Notes: generated by a model not told the origin, from the sequence alone. DNA of 64,000 bases from Sphingomonas daechungensis (GCF_014489495.1 NZ_CP060780.1:1127001-1191000); one strand, 5' to 3'; numbered from the stretch's first letter, positions 38,654 to 47,638 are shown. Numbers and translations are program-made.

Positions 38654-39317
38654 CCGCGCGGCGTCGGCGTCACCGTCGAAGAGCTCGCGCTCCAATGCCT
38701 TGAATTCGGGACCGTGATTGAGGTGCACGAGGTGCGCGACCTCGTGGGCGACGACGTATCGCCGGACCTCCGACGGAGCGAGAATCAGCCGCCAGCTGTA
38801 ACGCAGCCGGCCAGCCGACGAGCAGCTTCCCCAACGCGTGTCGGGATCGCCCACTGACACGCCTTTCAGCGTCACCTTCGCGCGTTCTGCGAACTCCGCC
38901 GTCTCCTCGGAAAGCAGCTTGAGAGATCGGCGGCGCAGGAAAACTTCGATGCGCCTGGCAAAGCCATCTCGCGGTCCCCACAGGCGAGTAAATCGCCTTC
39001 CAGTCGCGGCGTTCGCGGTGCCTCTTCGGACCAACTGAGGCGCACATCTCGCCCTCGACCGGGATTACCGCGCCGGGCTCGAACGGCTCGGCTGGCAGCA
39101 TCGCTGCGACTTGCGTTTCGACCCAGTCGCGCTGCTCCGCAGCCCACTTCAGGGCCGCCTTGCGGCTCATTCGCAACGGACCGGTGAGCTTTAGCACCTG
39201 GCGCTTCTCGTCCAGGCGCAGGCGCAGGCGCCGCGCACCCCGGATGCCGCGAATTTCGACCGGCAACGGAAGGTCGCCGTGCCGAAAGAGAGCCTCAGAG
39301 CCCGCGGTCGACGACAT
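38624..39317 (-). CDS. YgjP/SprT-like metallopeptidase (M48 type), frame broken twice
   Basis: The C-terminal zinc motif HEVAHLVHLNH (HExxH with a third His) and DTRWGSCSSAGRLRYSWRLI are hallmarks of the YgjP-like family. The N-terminal PVEIRGIRGARRLRLRLDEK is also seen. Breaks near 39045 and 38958 are each fixed by one base, joining DVRLSWSEEAPRTPRLEG and then RIEVFLRRRSLKLL. Function in bacteria is poorly known. The ATG at 39317 lies inside the last codons of YcgN; an ATG at 39338 is possible. Convergent with the penicillin-binding gene. Confidence 0.8.
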
Positions 39318-39743
39318 GATCTTCCAGTTCATCCACATCGAGTTCGCTCACCGTCCAGCCACGCGTCGATTGGCCCGCTTCGTGCACCGTCTCGCGGCTC
39401 CCCGAAATAAGATAATGCCATGCGCGAAGCGGCTTTCCTTCCGACCGCAGCCGATAGGCGCAACTTTCTGGCAACCAGTCGAGTCCACCGAGCGAGTTGC
39501 GGTCCAGCACCACGCAATCTGTCACGCGCTTCTTGCGGTGAGCGTAGTCGATGCACATCCCATTCTTGCGGTCGAGAAGCGCGCAGGCGACGTTCGTAGG
39601 ATAAAGCAAGCCCGTGTCTTCATCCTCGAGCTTGTGCAGGCAGCACCGCCCGCAGCCGTCACACAACGCCTCCCACTGCCCGCGATCCAGTTCGGACAGC
39701 GGCCGCTCCAGAACGGGATGGAAGTTTTGCTCGGCTTGGCCAT
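39295..39743 (-). CDS. YcgN/UPF0260 family protein, frame broken
   Basis: A small cysteine-rich protein with the CDGCGRCCLHKLEDEDTGLL motif, then NVACALLDRKNGMCIDYAH, VTDCVVLD and SCAYRLRSEGKPLRAWHYLI, all typical of UPF0260/YcgN. The cysteines probably bind zinc or iron. The frame breaks near 39702; one added C links FWSGR to LSELDRGQWEALCDGC. The repaired length is about 149 aa. The start could be the ATG at 39743 or at 39758. It overlaps the ygjP start. Confidence 0.85.
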
Positions 39744-39809
39744 GACAAGTTCAGACATGCTTTGCTATCGGGGCGCGTTCAAGGAGCAGGGCTCAAAAGG
39801 GCAGACAAT

Positions 39810-40409
39810 ATGAAATGGTTCGCATTGATCGCTTTCGCGCTTGCGGCAGCATCGGCGCCGGTGGCCGCACAATATGTTTCAGATGCTGAGCCGTTCCTGA
39901 CTGCGGTCCGCTCACGCGACGGCAACAAGGCGACCGAGTTGCTGGAAAGCCGCCCGGCCCTTCTCAATTCCCGGAACCTGAAGGGCGAGACTGCGCTCAC
40001 CATCGTCATCGCGCGCGGTGACGATTTGTGGACCAAGTTCCTGCTCGGCAAGGGCGCCGACCCGAACCTGGCGGATGGAGGCGGAAACACTCCGCTAATC
40101 GTTGCTGCGCGGGTTGGCTACACCGATGCCGTCGACATGCTTCTGCAACTCGGCGCAAAGGTCGACGCTACCAATAAGATGGGCGAGACCGCGCTAATCC
40201 TCGCGGTCCAGCAGCGCCAGTTGGAGTCGGTGAAGCTTCTTCTCGCCAGGGGCGCGAACCCTGACAAGAAGGATGCCGCTGCCGGGTATTCGGCTCGCGA
40301 TTATGCGAAGCGCGACACGCGCAATCGTAAGATCATCGCGACCATCGAAGCGGCTGGCAAAGCGAAGCCGGCCAAGACCGACGATCTCGACAGCTTCAAG
40401 CTGAAGTAG
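39810..40409 (+). CDS. Secreted ankyrin-repeat protein
   Basis: A 199-aa protein with a signal peptide (MKWFALIAFALAAASAPVAA) followed by about four ankyrin repeats, e.g. LKGETALTIVIARGDDLWTK, GGNTPLIVAARVGYTDAVDM and MGETALILAVQQRQLESVKL. Ankyrin repeats mediate protein contacts. The C-terminal tail is Lys-rich. An ATG at 39762 is in frame, but the signal peptide begins at 39810. It is divergent from ycgN; its target is unknown. Confidence 0.85.
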   Translation: MKWFALIAFALAAASAPVAAQYVSDAEPFLTAVRSRDGNKATELLESRPALLNSRNLKGETALTIVIARGDDLWTKFLLGKGADPNLADGGGNTPLIVAARVGYTDAVDMLLQLGAKVDATNKMGETALILAVQQRQLESVKLLLARGANPDKKDAAAGYSARDYAKRDTRNRKIIATIEAAGKAKPAKTDDLDSFKLK

Positions 40410-40412
40410 GCC

Positions 40413-40894
40413 CTAGAAATCGTCGCCCATGCTTGGGTCGATCTGCGCCGACAAGCGCCGGGCTGCTCTGCGCGCGAACCTCAGTAGCTCTGCCTTTCGC
40501 CGTGCCGGCGCCAGCGGCCGATAGGTCGCCTCACGGATCAGCACCGCGTCGTAGCGGTCGGCCACGATCAGGCCGGCCTCGCCAGGCTTGAACCGCTCGC
40601 CGTCACAGATGGATGCCAGATCCGGTGGGACGGCCCAGAAGAAGCGATCGCAATAGTCCAGGTAGTCGGTCCACTTTCCGTCGCCAAGCAGGTCGGCCTT
40701 CGCAACCTTGATCTCGACGATCGTCAGCAGCCCTTGGCATCGATGGCCATCATGTCCGCCCGCCGCCCGTTAGGGAGCGGCACTTCGCAGATCGCGAACA
40801 GGTCGGAGCGGCAGAACAGCCGGGTCACTCCGCGCGCCACTTCGGCAGCGATTGGCGGAGCGTCGGCAAAGCACGAATCGATTAGGGTGGCCAT
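40413..40894 (-). CDS. MmcB family DNA repair protein, frame broken
   Basis: Reading leftward from the ATG at 40894: MATLIDSCFADAPPIAAEVA, then RLFCRSDLFAICEVPLPNGR and RADMMAIDAKG. The frame breaks near 40731; one added G continues as LLTIVEIKVAKADLLGDGKW, DRFFWAVPPDL, GLIVADRYDAVLIREATYRP and a stop at 40413, about 160 aa. This matches the MmcB (DUF1052) family, a nuclease-fold protein with the EIK-type motif. MmcB is linked to mitomycin C resistance in Caulobacter. No long uninterrupted ORF covers it because of the break. Confidence 0.8.
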
Positions 40895-40936
40895 CGCTGG
40901 TCACCCTAGAACGAAACAAGAATATCGAAAACCGCT

Positions 40937-41590
40937 CTAGCGGTAGAAGACGTGATTCCCGATCGATGCGACGCGCTTCAGGCGCCAGCCCGGGGACACG
41001 CGCTTGGCGTGAAAGAACAGCGCGTTTTCGGCCGCGGAATCCTTGAGGTCCTGGTCGACAATCTTGGCGATTGCGACAGCCGTCTGCCACTGGCGGTTCG
41101 ACCGCGCGACCGTCGGAAGCGACCGGCCGCGAATGAAGCTGAACTGCCCACGCTGGAACAGCACGCCGCAATAGGTGGACGGAAAGCGGCCGTTCGAATT
41201 CGCACGGTTGGCGATGACCTCGCCAACAGCCAGCTGCCCCGCCAGGGGCTCGCTCTTCGACTCGAAATAGATTCCGACCGCGAGGCACTCGAGCTCCCGA
41301 CTCCCGGCGTCGGGGCCGCGAAGCTGGGCCACCAGCGACGAAAGGTCGCCCGTCGGCTTGACGATTTGCGGAGCAACGGAGTCTGCCGCGCCATCAACGT
41401 CCGACTGTGTGTCGGCATCAGGCGTATAGGTCGGGTTGGTAATCGGTTCCGGAACGACGATCTTCGGAAGCGAAGCAGTCGTCACGGGAATTAGCGGCTC
41501 TTGCGAAGTCGGGCCGACTTGGGCCGGAGCAACCGAGCTTGCGCTGGCTGCGGCGAAGATCAGCAAGGCCGATCGTAAAGTCACAAACAT
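40937..41590 (-). CDS. SleB-type cell wall hydrolase
   Basis: A 217-aa exported protein. A signal-like N-terminus (LRSALLIFAAASASSVAPAQ) and a long linker precede the hydrolase_2 domain: LECLAVGIYFESKSEPLAGQ, LAVGEVIANRANSNGRFPST, YCGVLFQRGQFSFI and ALFFHAKRVSPGW. SleB-like lytic enzymes cut peptidoglycan; Glu in CLAVGIYFES is the expected catalytic residue. Upstream 176 bp to the DUF1491 gene hold no clear gene. Complete frame. Confidence 0.88.
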   Translation of the reverse strand: MFVTLRSALLIFAAASASSVAPAQVGPTSQEPLIPVTTASLPKIVVPEPITNPTYTPDADTQSDVDGAADSVAPQIVKPTGDLSSLVAQLRGPDAGSRELECLAVGIYFESKSEPLAGQLAVGEVIANRANSNGRFPSTYCGVLFQRGQFSFIRGRSLPTVARSNRQWQTAVAIAKIVDQDLKDSAAENALFFHAKRVSPGWRLKRVASIGNHVFYR

Positions 41591-41766
41591 GAAATCCGAA
41601 CATTGGGCGGTGAACCGACATCACAGGCGCGCAACATCGCACTCAAAAACTGTGCTTAGCGCCTGGTGTTTGTTCCCCGTCTTGCGTGGCACCTGCCCCG
41701 GCTTGTTCCGGTAAGATGGTGCCCCCGCTCTTGTTGGACCCTGTTTTCCCGGCGCGGGAGCAGGGG

Positions 41767-42096
41767 TCAACCCGAGCCGGTCGTTTCAGCGATGAATCGT
41801 TCCGGCTCCGCGACGTCCAGTTCAATTAACCAGAAATCCGGGTCGAATCGCGATTTCCGCGCGATCAAATCGCCAAGAGTTTCGGAACCATCAGTTTTGA
41901 AGACCCAGTCGTAAGTGAAGTTCGGCCCGAGTTCCCGCTCAAGAATTCCGCAAAAATCTCCTCTTTTCTGAATATAGAGGACAACTGCGCCGCGATCCGG
42001 ATCGCCCCTGCGGAGCATGGTTGCGAAACCGCCCTCCGCTTCGACCCGTCGCATGATCGCCGACACTTCGACGTGCGCCGGAAGGCGTTCGTTCAT
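41767..42096 (-). CDS. DUF1491 family protein
   Basis: A 109-aa protein matching DUF1491: LPAHVEVSAIMRRVEAEGGF, DRGAVVLYIQKRGDF, and a C-terminal DPDFWLIELDVAEPERFI. The family is confined to alphaproteobacteria and has no known function. Its ATG overlaps the upstream thioesterase stop by one base (TGATG), so the two are co-translated. Complete frame. Confidence 0.85.
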   Translation of the reverse strand: MNERLPAHVEVSAIMRRVEAEGGFATMLRRGDPDRGAVVLYIQKRGDFCGILERELGPNFTYDWVFKTDGSETLGDLIARKSRFDPDFWLIELDVAEPERFIAETTGSG

Positions 42097-42575
42097 CAGC
42101 TTTTGTAGCCGGGCAGGCTGCTCAACGGGATGTGAGACCTGACGAACGTGCCGGTCCCGCGCGCGGCTTCCTCTCCGTCCGAGCCGATGATGTGAGCATC
42201 GGCGATCAGCACCCTGCGGCGCCCGCTGATCCAGCGTCCCTCGGCGACGGCCTCACCCGCGCGCATCGGCCGCGTGAAGTGCAGGTTGAAGGCTGTGGTC
42301 AGGAGGAAGCGGTCGCTGACGAGGCTGTTCGCGGCGTAGAAAGCCACGTCGTCGAGCATCTTGAAATATAGCGTTCCGTGCGCCGCACCTGCCGCGTGAA
42401 ATGACGATTCGTCGACCTGGAACCGGATCCTGGCATGACCCGGCCCGCTGATCTCGATCCGCGATTCAAATGTCCGGTTGACCGGGGCCGAGCGGTAGAG
42501 CGATTCGAGACGGCGGAAATGCCCTTCCGCTCCGGTCGCCGTCAGCTCGGAAGCGTCAGGCGGCGTCTCGCTCAT
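42096..42575 (-). CDS. PaaI family thioesterase
   Basis: A 159-aa hotdog-fold protein of the PaaI type, hydrolysing acyl-CoA thioesters. The HAAGAAHGTLYFKMLDDVAF stretch carries the usual active-site region (HGTLYFKMLD), with FLLTTAFNLHFTRPMRAGEA and RRVLIADAHIIGSDGEEAARG after it. The frame is open upstream; the ATG at 42575 is chosen since the family begins there and it overlaps the ptsN end by 20 bp. Substrate is unknown. Confidence 0.85.
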   Translation of the reverse strand: MSETPPDASELTATGAEGHFRRLESLYRSAPVNRTFESRIEISGPGHARIRFQVDESSFHAAGAAHGTLYFKMLDDVAFYAANSLVSDRFLLTTAFNLHFTRPMRAGEAVAEGRWISGRRRVLIADAHIIGSDGEEAARGTGTFVRSHIPLSSLPGYKS

Positions 42576-43020
42576 CGGCCCCCATGAGAACGGCCGCGAG
42601 CGCGTCCCGGCTGCGGGCGCCTCGCATCTTCTCCAGCGTCGGAGCATGGCGCGTAACACGGCTGATCGCGGCCAGGGCCTTCAAATGCTCCGCCCCCGCA
42701 TCGGGCGGCGAGAGAAGCAAAAACACGAGGTCGACCTTTTGTCCGTCGATCGACTTGTAGTCGACCGGCTCCGCGAGGCGCACGAACAAGCAATAGATCC
42801 GATTGAGGCCTTCGATCTTGCCATGCGGGATGGCGACGCCCTGGCCGAACCCCGTCGATCCAAGCCGTTCGCGTTCGGAAACGCTCGACATGATCTCGCC
42901 GGCGTCGGCGAGAAGACGACCGGCCGCAATCTGCGCCAACTGCTGCAGCAGCGCGCGCTTGTTGCCGCCCGGCAGTGCAGGCTTGATCGCGTCAAAATCC
43001 AGGAAATCGGCCAGTTGCAT
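42556..43020 (-). CDS. ptsN: PTS IIA-like nitrogen regulatory protein PtsN
   Basis: A 154-aa IIA(Ntr) protein. The phosphorylated His is in GVAIPHGKIEGL. Other landmarks are FDAIKPALPGGNKRALLQQL, EIMSSVSERERLGSTGFGQG and KVDLVFLLLSPPDAGAEHLK. It is the output of the nitrogen PTS and affects potassium uptake and stress responses. hpf lies 60 bp upstream on the same strand, an order common near rpoN, but no rpoN or lptB is present here. Confidence 0.95.
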   Translation of the reverse strand: MQLADFLDFDAIKPALPGGNKRALLQQLAQIAAGRLLADAGEIMSSVSERERLGSTGFGQGVAIPHGKIEGLNRIYCLFVRLAEPVDYKSIDGQKVDLVFLLLSPPDAGAEHLKALAAISRVTRHAPTLEKMRGARSRDALAAVLMGADERDAA

Positions 43021-43080
43021 ATTCTACTCACCACTACGGCAAACGCCGCACGTCCACCGATACACACATTCCAGATGTTG

Positions 43081-43659
43081 TCAGCGGGCGGGCGGTTCAA
43101 CCCAGCCGATATTACCGTCGTCGCGGCGGTAGATCATGTTCAATTCTCCCGATGCCCTATTCTTGAACATCAGCGCGTTCGTGTTGCGCAGGTCGAGCAT
43201 CATCACCGCGTCGGACACAGTGGCCTCGGGAATGTCGACTTTCGTCTCTGCGATGATCGCAGGATGGTCCGACGACTCCTCGGATTGCTCCTCGGCCTCC
43301 GGCGGGACTGCGAAAATGGTATAGCCGGCCGTCTCGACGAAGTCGTCGCTGCCATTCCCTTTATGGTCGCGCAGTCGCTTGGCGTAGCGACGCAACTGCT
43401 TCTCGATCTTGTCACCCGCGCCTTCGAACGCAATCCTGGCTTCCGGCGCCCGGTGATGCGCCTTCAAAACCACTCCCTGGGCGACCGGCGCGACGATATC
43501 GCAAATGAAATCGTTATGGGGCCCCGGACTCATGGTCACATTGGCCGAAACGGCTCGCGAGAAGTATTTTTCGGTCAGCGATTGCATCCGGCCGACTGCC
43601 AGTTCGCGAAGCGAATCCCCGATGTCGACCTGATGGCCCGTCACCCGTACGTCCACCAT
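43081..43659 (-). CDS. hpf: Ribosome hibernation promoting factor, long form
   Basis: A 192-aa long HPF, which dimerises ribosomes into 100S particles in stationary phase. The N-terminal RaiA-like domain is VDVRVTGHQVDIGDSLRELA and ICDIVAPVAQGVVLKAHHRA. A Glu/Ser-rich linker spans about residues 115-135. The C-terminal dimerisation domain is VMMLDLRNTNALMFKNRASG and MIYRRDDGNIGWVEP. It precedes ptsN by 60 bp and follows dnaQ by 62 bp. Confidence 0.95.
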   Translation of the reverse strand: MVDVRVTGHQVDIGDSLRELAVGRMQSLTEKYFSRAVSANVTMSPGPHNDFICDIVAPVAQGVVLKAHHRAPEARIAFEGAGDKIEKQLRRYAKRLRDHKGNGSDDFVETAGYTIFAVPPEAEEQSEESSDHPAIIAETKVDIPEATVSDAVMMLDLRNTNALMFKNRASGELNMIYRRDDGNIGWVEPPAR

Positions 43660-43721
43660 TCAGCCCTCCTTTCCTGTGCGGCGCGCCGGCTAGGCGCGCT
43701 CCGGCCATTGCGTCAATCACC

Positions 43722-44423
43722 CTAGGCGGCGAGTGGCGCGAAGCGTTCCCAAAGCGGGTTCGCCATACGTGCGATAAACGCACGATGCCGTTCCAGTTCC
43801 TCCGCGCTCGCAAAGTGCGGACGCGGAACGCGCGGCTCGCGGACCGTAACGGTCGGTCCGCCGACTTTGACATCCTTGGCGTTGGTATCGGCGACCAGGC
43901 CGAGACCGATCTGCCTCCCACCGGTCAACTCGACATAGACTTGCGCAAGAAGCTGAGCATCGAGCAACGCGCCGTGCTTCACGCGAAGGCTGCGATCGAC
44001 GCCGAAGCGCGTGCATAAGGCATCGAGGCTGTGTTTCGCGCCTGGATGCCGCGTACGCGCAAGCACCAGCGTATCGACCATCCTGCTCATGCAGACGAGC
44101 GGCCGACCGCACAGCTGGAGCTCGTGATTGAGGAAGCCGAAATCGAACGAGGCGTTGTGCGCAACGAGCGGCGAATCCGCCAGGAACTCGATCAGCTCCT
44201 CGACCTTGTCCTCAAAGAACGGCTGCGCCGACAGGAACAGGTTGCTGAGTCCGTGGATCGCCTCGGCCTCGGCAGGCATGTGGCGTTGCGGATTGAAATA
44301 GGCGTGAAAATGGCGGCCGGTCTCGACCCGATTGACCATCTCGATGCAACCTATTTCGACCATCCGGTCGCCACCGGCGGGATTCAGGCCGGTGGTTTCA
44401 GTATCGAAGACAATCTCTCGCAC
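43722..44423 (-). CDS. dnaQ: DNA polymerase III epsilon subunit
   Basis: The proofreading 3'-5' exonuclease of Pol III. Exo motifs are FDTETTGLNPAGGDRMVEIG (ExoI, DxE), HNASFDFGFLNHELQ (ExoII) and the terminal HGALLDAQLLAQVYVELTGG (ExoIII). The GTG at 44423 is chosen because the family normally starts right at REIVFDTETTG; it is 17 bp after the coaE stop. An ATG at 44471 in frame would overlap coaE. The C-terminal LERHRAFIARM helix is the usual alpha-subunit contact. Complete frame. Confidence 0.93.
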   Translation of the reverse strand: MREIVFDTETTGLNPAGGDRMVEIGCIEMVNRVETGRHFHAYFNPQRHMPAEAEAIHGLSNLFLSAQPFFEDKVEELIEFLADSPLVAHNASFDFGFLNHELQLCGRPLVCMSRMVDTLVLARTRHPGAKHSLDALCTRFGVDRSLRVKHGALLDAQLLAQVYVELTGGRQIGLGLVADTNAKDVKVGGPTVTVREPRVPRPHFASAEELERHRAFIARMANPLWERFAPLAA

Positions 44424-44439
44424 CCGATTTCTATCGGCC

Positions 44440-45018
44440 TCAGCGGAGCCCGAGACAATAAAGAATTTCATTCACCTGGGCTTCGGTTGCGGAAAGGTCG
44501 GCGCCGGTATCGACGACGAAGTCGGCACGCTCCCGCTTTTGGGCGTCGGGCATTTGCCGCGCCAAGATCGCATTCAGCTTGGCCTCGTTCATCCCAGGTC
44601 GCTGAAGTACCCTTTCGCGCTGGACCTCGGCCGGAGCCGAAACCACGATGACCTTGTCGAACGCCTCTTCGCCGCCGGTTTCGAATAACAAGGGAATGTC
44701 GAACAGAAGCGCCGATGCGTCTTGATGATCTTCGATGAAACGCTGACGCGCGGCCTGCACTTCCGGATGGACGATAGCCTCAAGAGCTTGAAGCTCCGCC
44801 GGGGCACCGAGCACGGCCCGCGCCAGTGTCTCCCGATCGAGCACAGTTCCGCGAACGGCATCCGGGAAACGCTTGCCGATCGCCGCAATCATTTCCGGAT
44901 CGTTGGCCTGCAAATCGCGGACGACAGCATCGGCATCGAACAACGGTATGCCCGCCTTCTCGAACAATCTCGCGACCGTGGACTTCCCCATTCCGATGGA
45001 GCCGGTGATCGCGAGCAT
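44440..45018 (-). CDS. coaE: Dephospho-CoA kinase
   Basis: The last enzyme of coenzyme A synthesis, phosphorylating the ribose 3'-OH. P-loop LAITGSIGMGKSTVARLF, then GIPLFDADAVVRDL, LEAIVHPEVQAARQ and ALLFDIPLLFETGGEEAFDK. Three consecutive in-frame ATGs occur; the last (45018), right before LAITGS, is preferred. An ATG at 45063 also fits. It follows maf directly; the aroE often found between maf and coaE is absent. The product is about 192 aa. Confidence 0.94.
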   Translation of the reverse strand: MLAITGSIGMGKSTVARLFEKAGIPLFDADAVVRDLQANDPEMIAAIGKRFPDAVRGTVLDRETLARAVLGAPAELQALEAIVHPEVQAARQRFIEDHQDASALLFDIPLLFETGGEEAFDKVIVVSAPAEVQRERVLQRPGMNEAKLNAILARQMPDAQKRERADFVVDTGADLSATEAQVNEILYCLGLR

Positions 45019-45067
45019 CATCATTGCACCGCCCCGCGAGCCTGGCGTCGTGACGTCAAACATGACG

Positions 45068-45645
45068 TCATGACTGCATCAGACCCTTGTTGCGAAGCCG
45101 CTTCAGCAAGGGAGCAGCGGCATGCCCAGGATCGTGAAGTGCCCTCCAGCGATCGTCTCGAACAGCTGGATCCCGCGGCCCTCGATGCGGAACACGCCCA
45201 CGGTATTGCCGACGTCCGGCCATTCTGCATCGAGGTAGGACTGGATGAACTCCTCCGAAAGGTCGCGAACTTCCAGCTCGGCCCGGCCGAAGTGCGACCA
45301 GTCGACCTCTCCGTCGCGAGCCAAGGCCACGCCGCTCGTCAGCAGCATCTTCTTGCCGGAGAATTTCCGAAGGTGCTCGGCGGCCTCTTCGCGGCTGGCG
45401 GGCTTGTTGAACAGTGCGCCGTCCACGCCGACCACGGAATCGCTGCCAATCACCCAGTCGCCCGGCCGCTCCCGACTGACCGCGACCGCCTTGGCTTCCG
45501 CGAGACTCTTTGCGATCATTTCCAGACCCTTCCCGAGGTCCTTCTCGGCACTCTCGTCGATATTCGCCGGGACGACTTCGAACTCGAGCCCGACGTTCTC
45601 GAGGATTTGGCGGCGGATGGGGCTAGCGGACGCGAGGATCAGCAC
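45068..45645 (-). CDS. maf: Maf-like nucleoside triphosphate pyrophosphatase, frame broken near the end
   Basis: A Maf-family pyrophosphatase that hydrolyses non-standard dNTPs. Motifs are LILASASPIRRQILENVGLE, VIGSDSVVGVDGALFNKPAS and the DLSEEFIQSYLDAEW region, plus YLDAEWPDVGNTVGVFRIEG. The frame breaks near 45110; one added C continues as LLKRLRNKGLMQS to a TGA at 45068, about 192 aa. It lies between coaE and the origin-like gap and reads away from the gap. Confidence 0.9.
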
Positions 45646-45942
45646 GTTTGGAACAACCTTGTGGAAAAGTGGGTGTGGCGTCCTAGCGCGGAGTTGGGGA
45701 GCGGCTCAATCGTGCCATTCTTCGACGTCCCTTTTGGACCTTCCCGAGATTCATCCACGGGCGCCCGATTCTATCCCCAGCCTGTGAATCGCGGGCACGA
45801 GCCAAGGCGACTCGCCGGTTCCCCTCAGGAGTCCGGAACGCACTCTTGTTGGCAAATACGGGAGCCACGCCTAAACCCCGCGTCCCGCGCGCCAACAACA
45901 TCATCAGTCTTCTAAGAATCTATATATAAGGGAGAGTAGAGG
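45646..45942. other. Candidate chromosomal origin of replication (oriC)
   Basis: A 297-bp gap at a strand switch: maf, coaE, dnaQ, hpf and ptsN run leftward, hemE to parB run rightward. In alphaproteobacteria such as Caulobacter the origin lies next to hemE. DnaA-box-like 9-mers are TTTTCCACA on the minus strand (45660-45668), TCATCCACG (45751-45759) and CTATCCCCA (45771-45779). TTGTTGGC (45846) and GCCAACAA (45891) form an 8-bp inverted pair. An AT-rich stretch (AAGAATCTATATATAAG, near 45914-45930) could be the unwinding element, though it could also be the hemE promoter. Confidence 0.6.
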
Positions 45943-47007
45943 GTGGCTTCGAGCCCGAGCGAAACCTGTGAAATCGGATCGTTGCAGAAGCCCATGCTGG
46001 CCGTACTGAGCGGTGAGCGGCGTGATCCGCCTCCCGTCTGGATGATGCGCCAGGCCGGTCGCTACCTCCCTGAATATCGCGAGTTGCGAGCCGATCGCGG
46101 AAGCTTTCTCAATCTGGTCTATGACAGCGAAGCCGCGGCGGAAATCACGCTGCAGCCGCTGCGCCGCTTCCCGGAACTCGACGCGGCGATCCTGTTCTCG
46201 GACATCCTCATCGTCCCATTTGCATTGGGCCAGAACCTGACCTTCGTCACGGGCGAGGGTCCGCGCCTCACGCCTCCGCTCGCAAATGCTTCCCTGGAGG
46301 ACCTCCAGCCTGCGCTGCAGCGCCTGGATCCGATTTACGAGACGGTTCGCAGGGTGAAGGCAGCGCTCGACCCGTCGAAGACGCTGATCGGCTTTGCAGG
46401 AGCGCCCTGGACGGTCGCGACCTACATGGTCGCCGGCCAGGGCAGCCGCGACCAGTCGGAAACGCGCCGGCTGGCCTATGCCGACCCGGCGCGATTTGCA
46501 GCCATCATCGAGAGTATCGAGATGACGACGCTCGATTATCTGTCCGGACAGATCGAGGCCGGAGCGGAAGCAGTCCAGTTATTCGACAGTTGGGCCGGCA
46601 GCCTGGCTCCGGCCGAGTTCGAGCGCTGGGTCATTGCGCCGACCGCGCGCATCGCGACCGCCGTCAAGCAGCGCCATCCCCATGTTCGGTTCATCGGCTT
46701 CCCCAAGGGCGCCGGCGGCAAGCTCGGCGCTTATGCTCGCGAAACCGGCATCGATGCGATCGGCGTCGATGAAACGGTCGATCCGGTCTGGGCCGATCGT
46801 GAGCTGCCCTCCGGCCTGCCGGTACAGGGCAACCTCGATCCCCTCGCTTTGCTGTCAGGCGGGGAAAGCCTCGCCGACTCCGTCGAGCGCGTCCTTGACG
46901 CCTTCGCGGGACGGCCGCACATCTTCAATCTCGGCCACGGAATTCTTCAGGAAACGCCCATTGCTCATGTCGAGCAGATGCTTGCCCAGGTGAAACAGCG
47001 CGCATGA
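45943..47007 (+). CDS. hemE: Uroporphyrinogen decarboxylase
   Basis: HemE decarboxylates uroporphyrinogen III in haem synthesis. The N-terminal WMMRQAGRYLPEYRELR is diagnostic, with FSDILIVPFALGQNLTFVTG, GFAGAPWTVATYMVAGQGS and FIGFPKGAGGKLGAYARETG also visible. A GTG at 45943 follows GGGAGAG. The product is 354 aa with no frame break. hemJ overlaps its stop (ATGA). It is the first rightward gene after the origin-like region. Confidence 0.95.
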   Translation: MASSPSETCEIGSLQKPMLAVLSGERRDPPPVWMMRQAGRYLPEYRELRADRGSFLNLVYDSEAAAEITLQPLRRFPELDAAILFSDILIVPFALGQNLTFVTGEGPRLTPPLANASLEDLQPALQRLDPIYETVRRVKAALDPSKTLIGFAGAPWTVATYMVAGQGSRDQSETRRLAYADPARFAAIIESIEMTTLDYLSGQIEAGAEAVQLFDSWAGSLAPAEFERWVIAPTARIATAVKQRHPHVRFIGFPKGAGGKLGAYARETGIDAIGVDETVDPVWADRELPSGLPVQGNLDPLALLSGGESLADSVERVLDAFAGRPHIFNLGHGILQETPIAHVEQMLAQVKQRA

Positions 47008-47455
47008 ACAACACCTTCGAGCTGCTGACCGTCGCCTATCCGTGGATTAAGGCCGCGCACCTGACGTTCGTCATGTTCTGGATCGCGGGCCTGTTCATCT
47101 TGCCGCGCTTCTACGTCTATCATCATGAGACGACCCCGGGTCGGCCGAGGACCGCGCCTGGATCGAGCGGGAGGATCGCGTCCGCACGATCATCCTTACA
47201 CCGTCGATGATCATCGTCTGGGTGCTGGGCTTGATCTTGGCCTACCTGATTGGTGCCTGGGACCAGCACTGGTTTCAGGCCAAGCTGTTGCTCGTGATCG
47301 CCTTGACGGGTTACCAGGGATGGCTGGGCAAGTACGGGAAGGGGCTGGCCGCCGGAAAGCGCCCGCTCGACAGCCGCACCTTGAGAATCATGAACGAGCT
47401 GCCGGGAATCGCGACAGCGATCATCGTCGTGCTAGTGATCGTCAAACCGTTCTGA
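47004..47455 (+). CDS. hemJ: Protoporphyrinogen oxidase HemJ (CopD-like), frame broken
   Basis: A small membrane protein of the HemJ (UPF0093) family, the oxygen-independent protoporphyrinogen oxidase next to hemE in many alphaproteobacteria. The TM segments include AYPWIKAAHLTFVMFWIAGL, with His and the FILPRFYVYHHE motif, IIVWVLGLILAYLIGAWD and AKLLLVIALTGYQGWLG with the LRIMNELPGIAT segment. The frame breaks near 47141; one added base joins the N- and C-terminal parts to about 150 aa. It starts inside the hemE stop. Confidence 0.88.
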
Positions 47456-47638
47456 TCGCGAATCTTCATTGGCGGCATTGACTTGGGTCACCGCCAGACA
47501 TACCTCGAACAGCGACGGCTAAATCGGCCAGTTCACTTCCTTTGCCGACGAACCGTTTGTCCCGGATGAGGCGTCCTGCCCGTCCCGAGCTTTTTGACTA
47601 AAGCCGTTTTTCCAATCCTTCGTCCGAAGCGATATCGA

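Noticed and set aside
41643-41825. A 60-codon leftward frame between sleB and the DUF1491 gene
   Set aside because: No ribosome site, no homology seen, overlaps DUF1491. The gap also contains an imperfect GACCC/GGGTC hairpin without a T-run, too weak to call a terminator.
44722-45915. A 397-codon rightward frame across coaE, maf and the origin-like gap
   Set aside because: Antisense to two recognised genes. It would also fill the origin candidate, and the translated sequence shows no family features.
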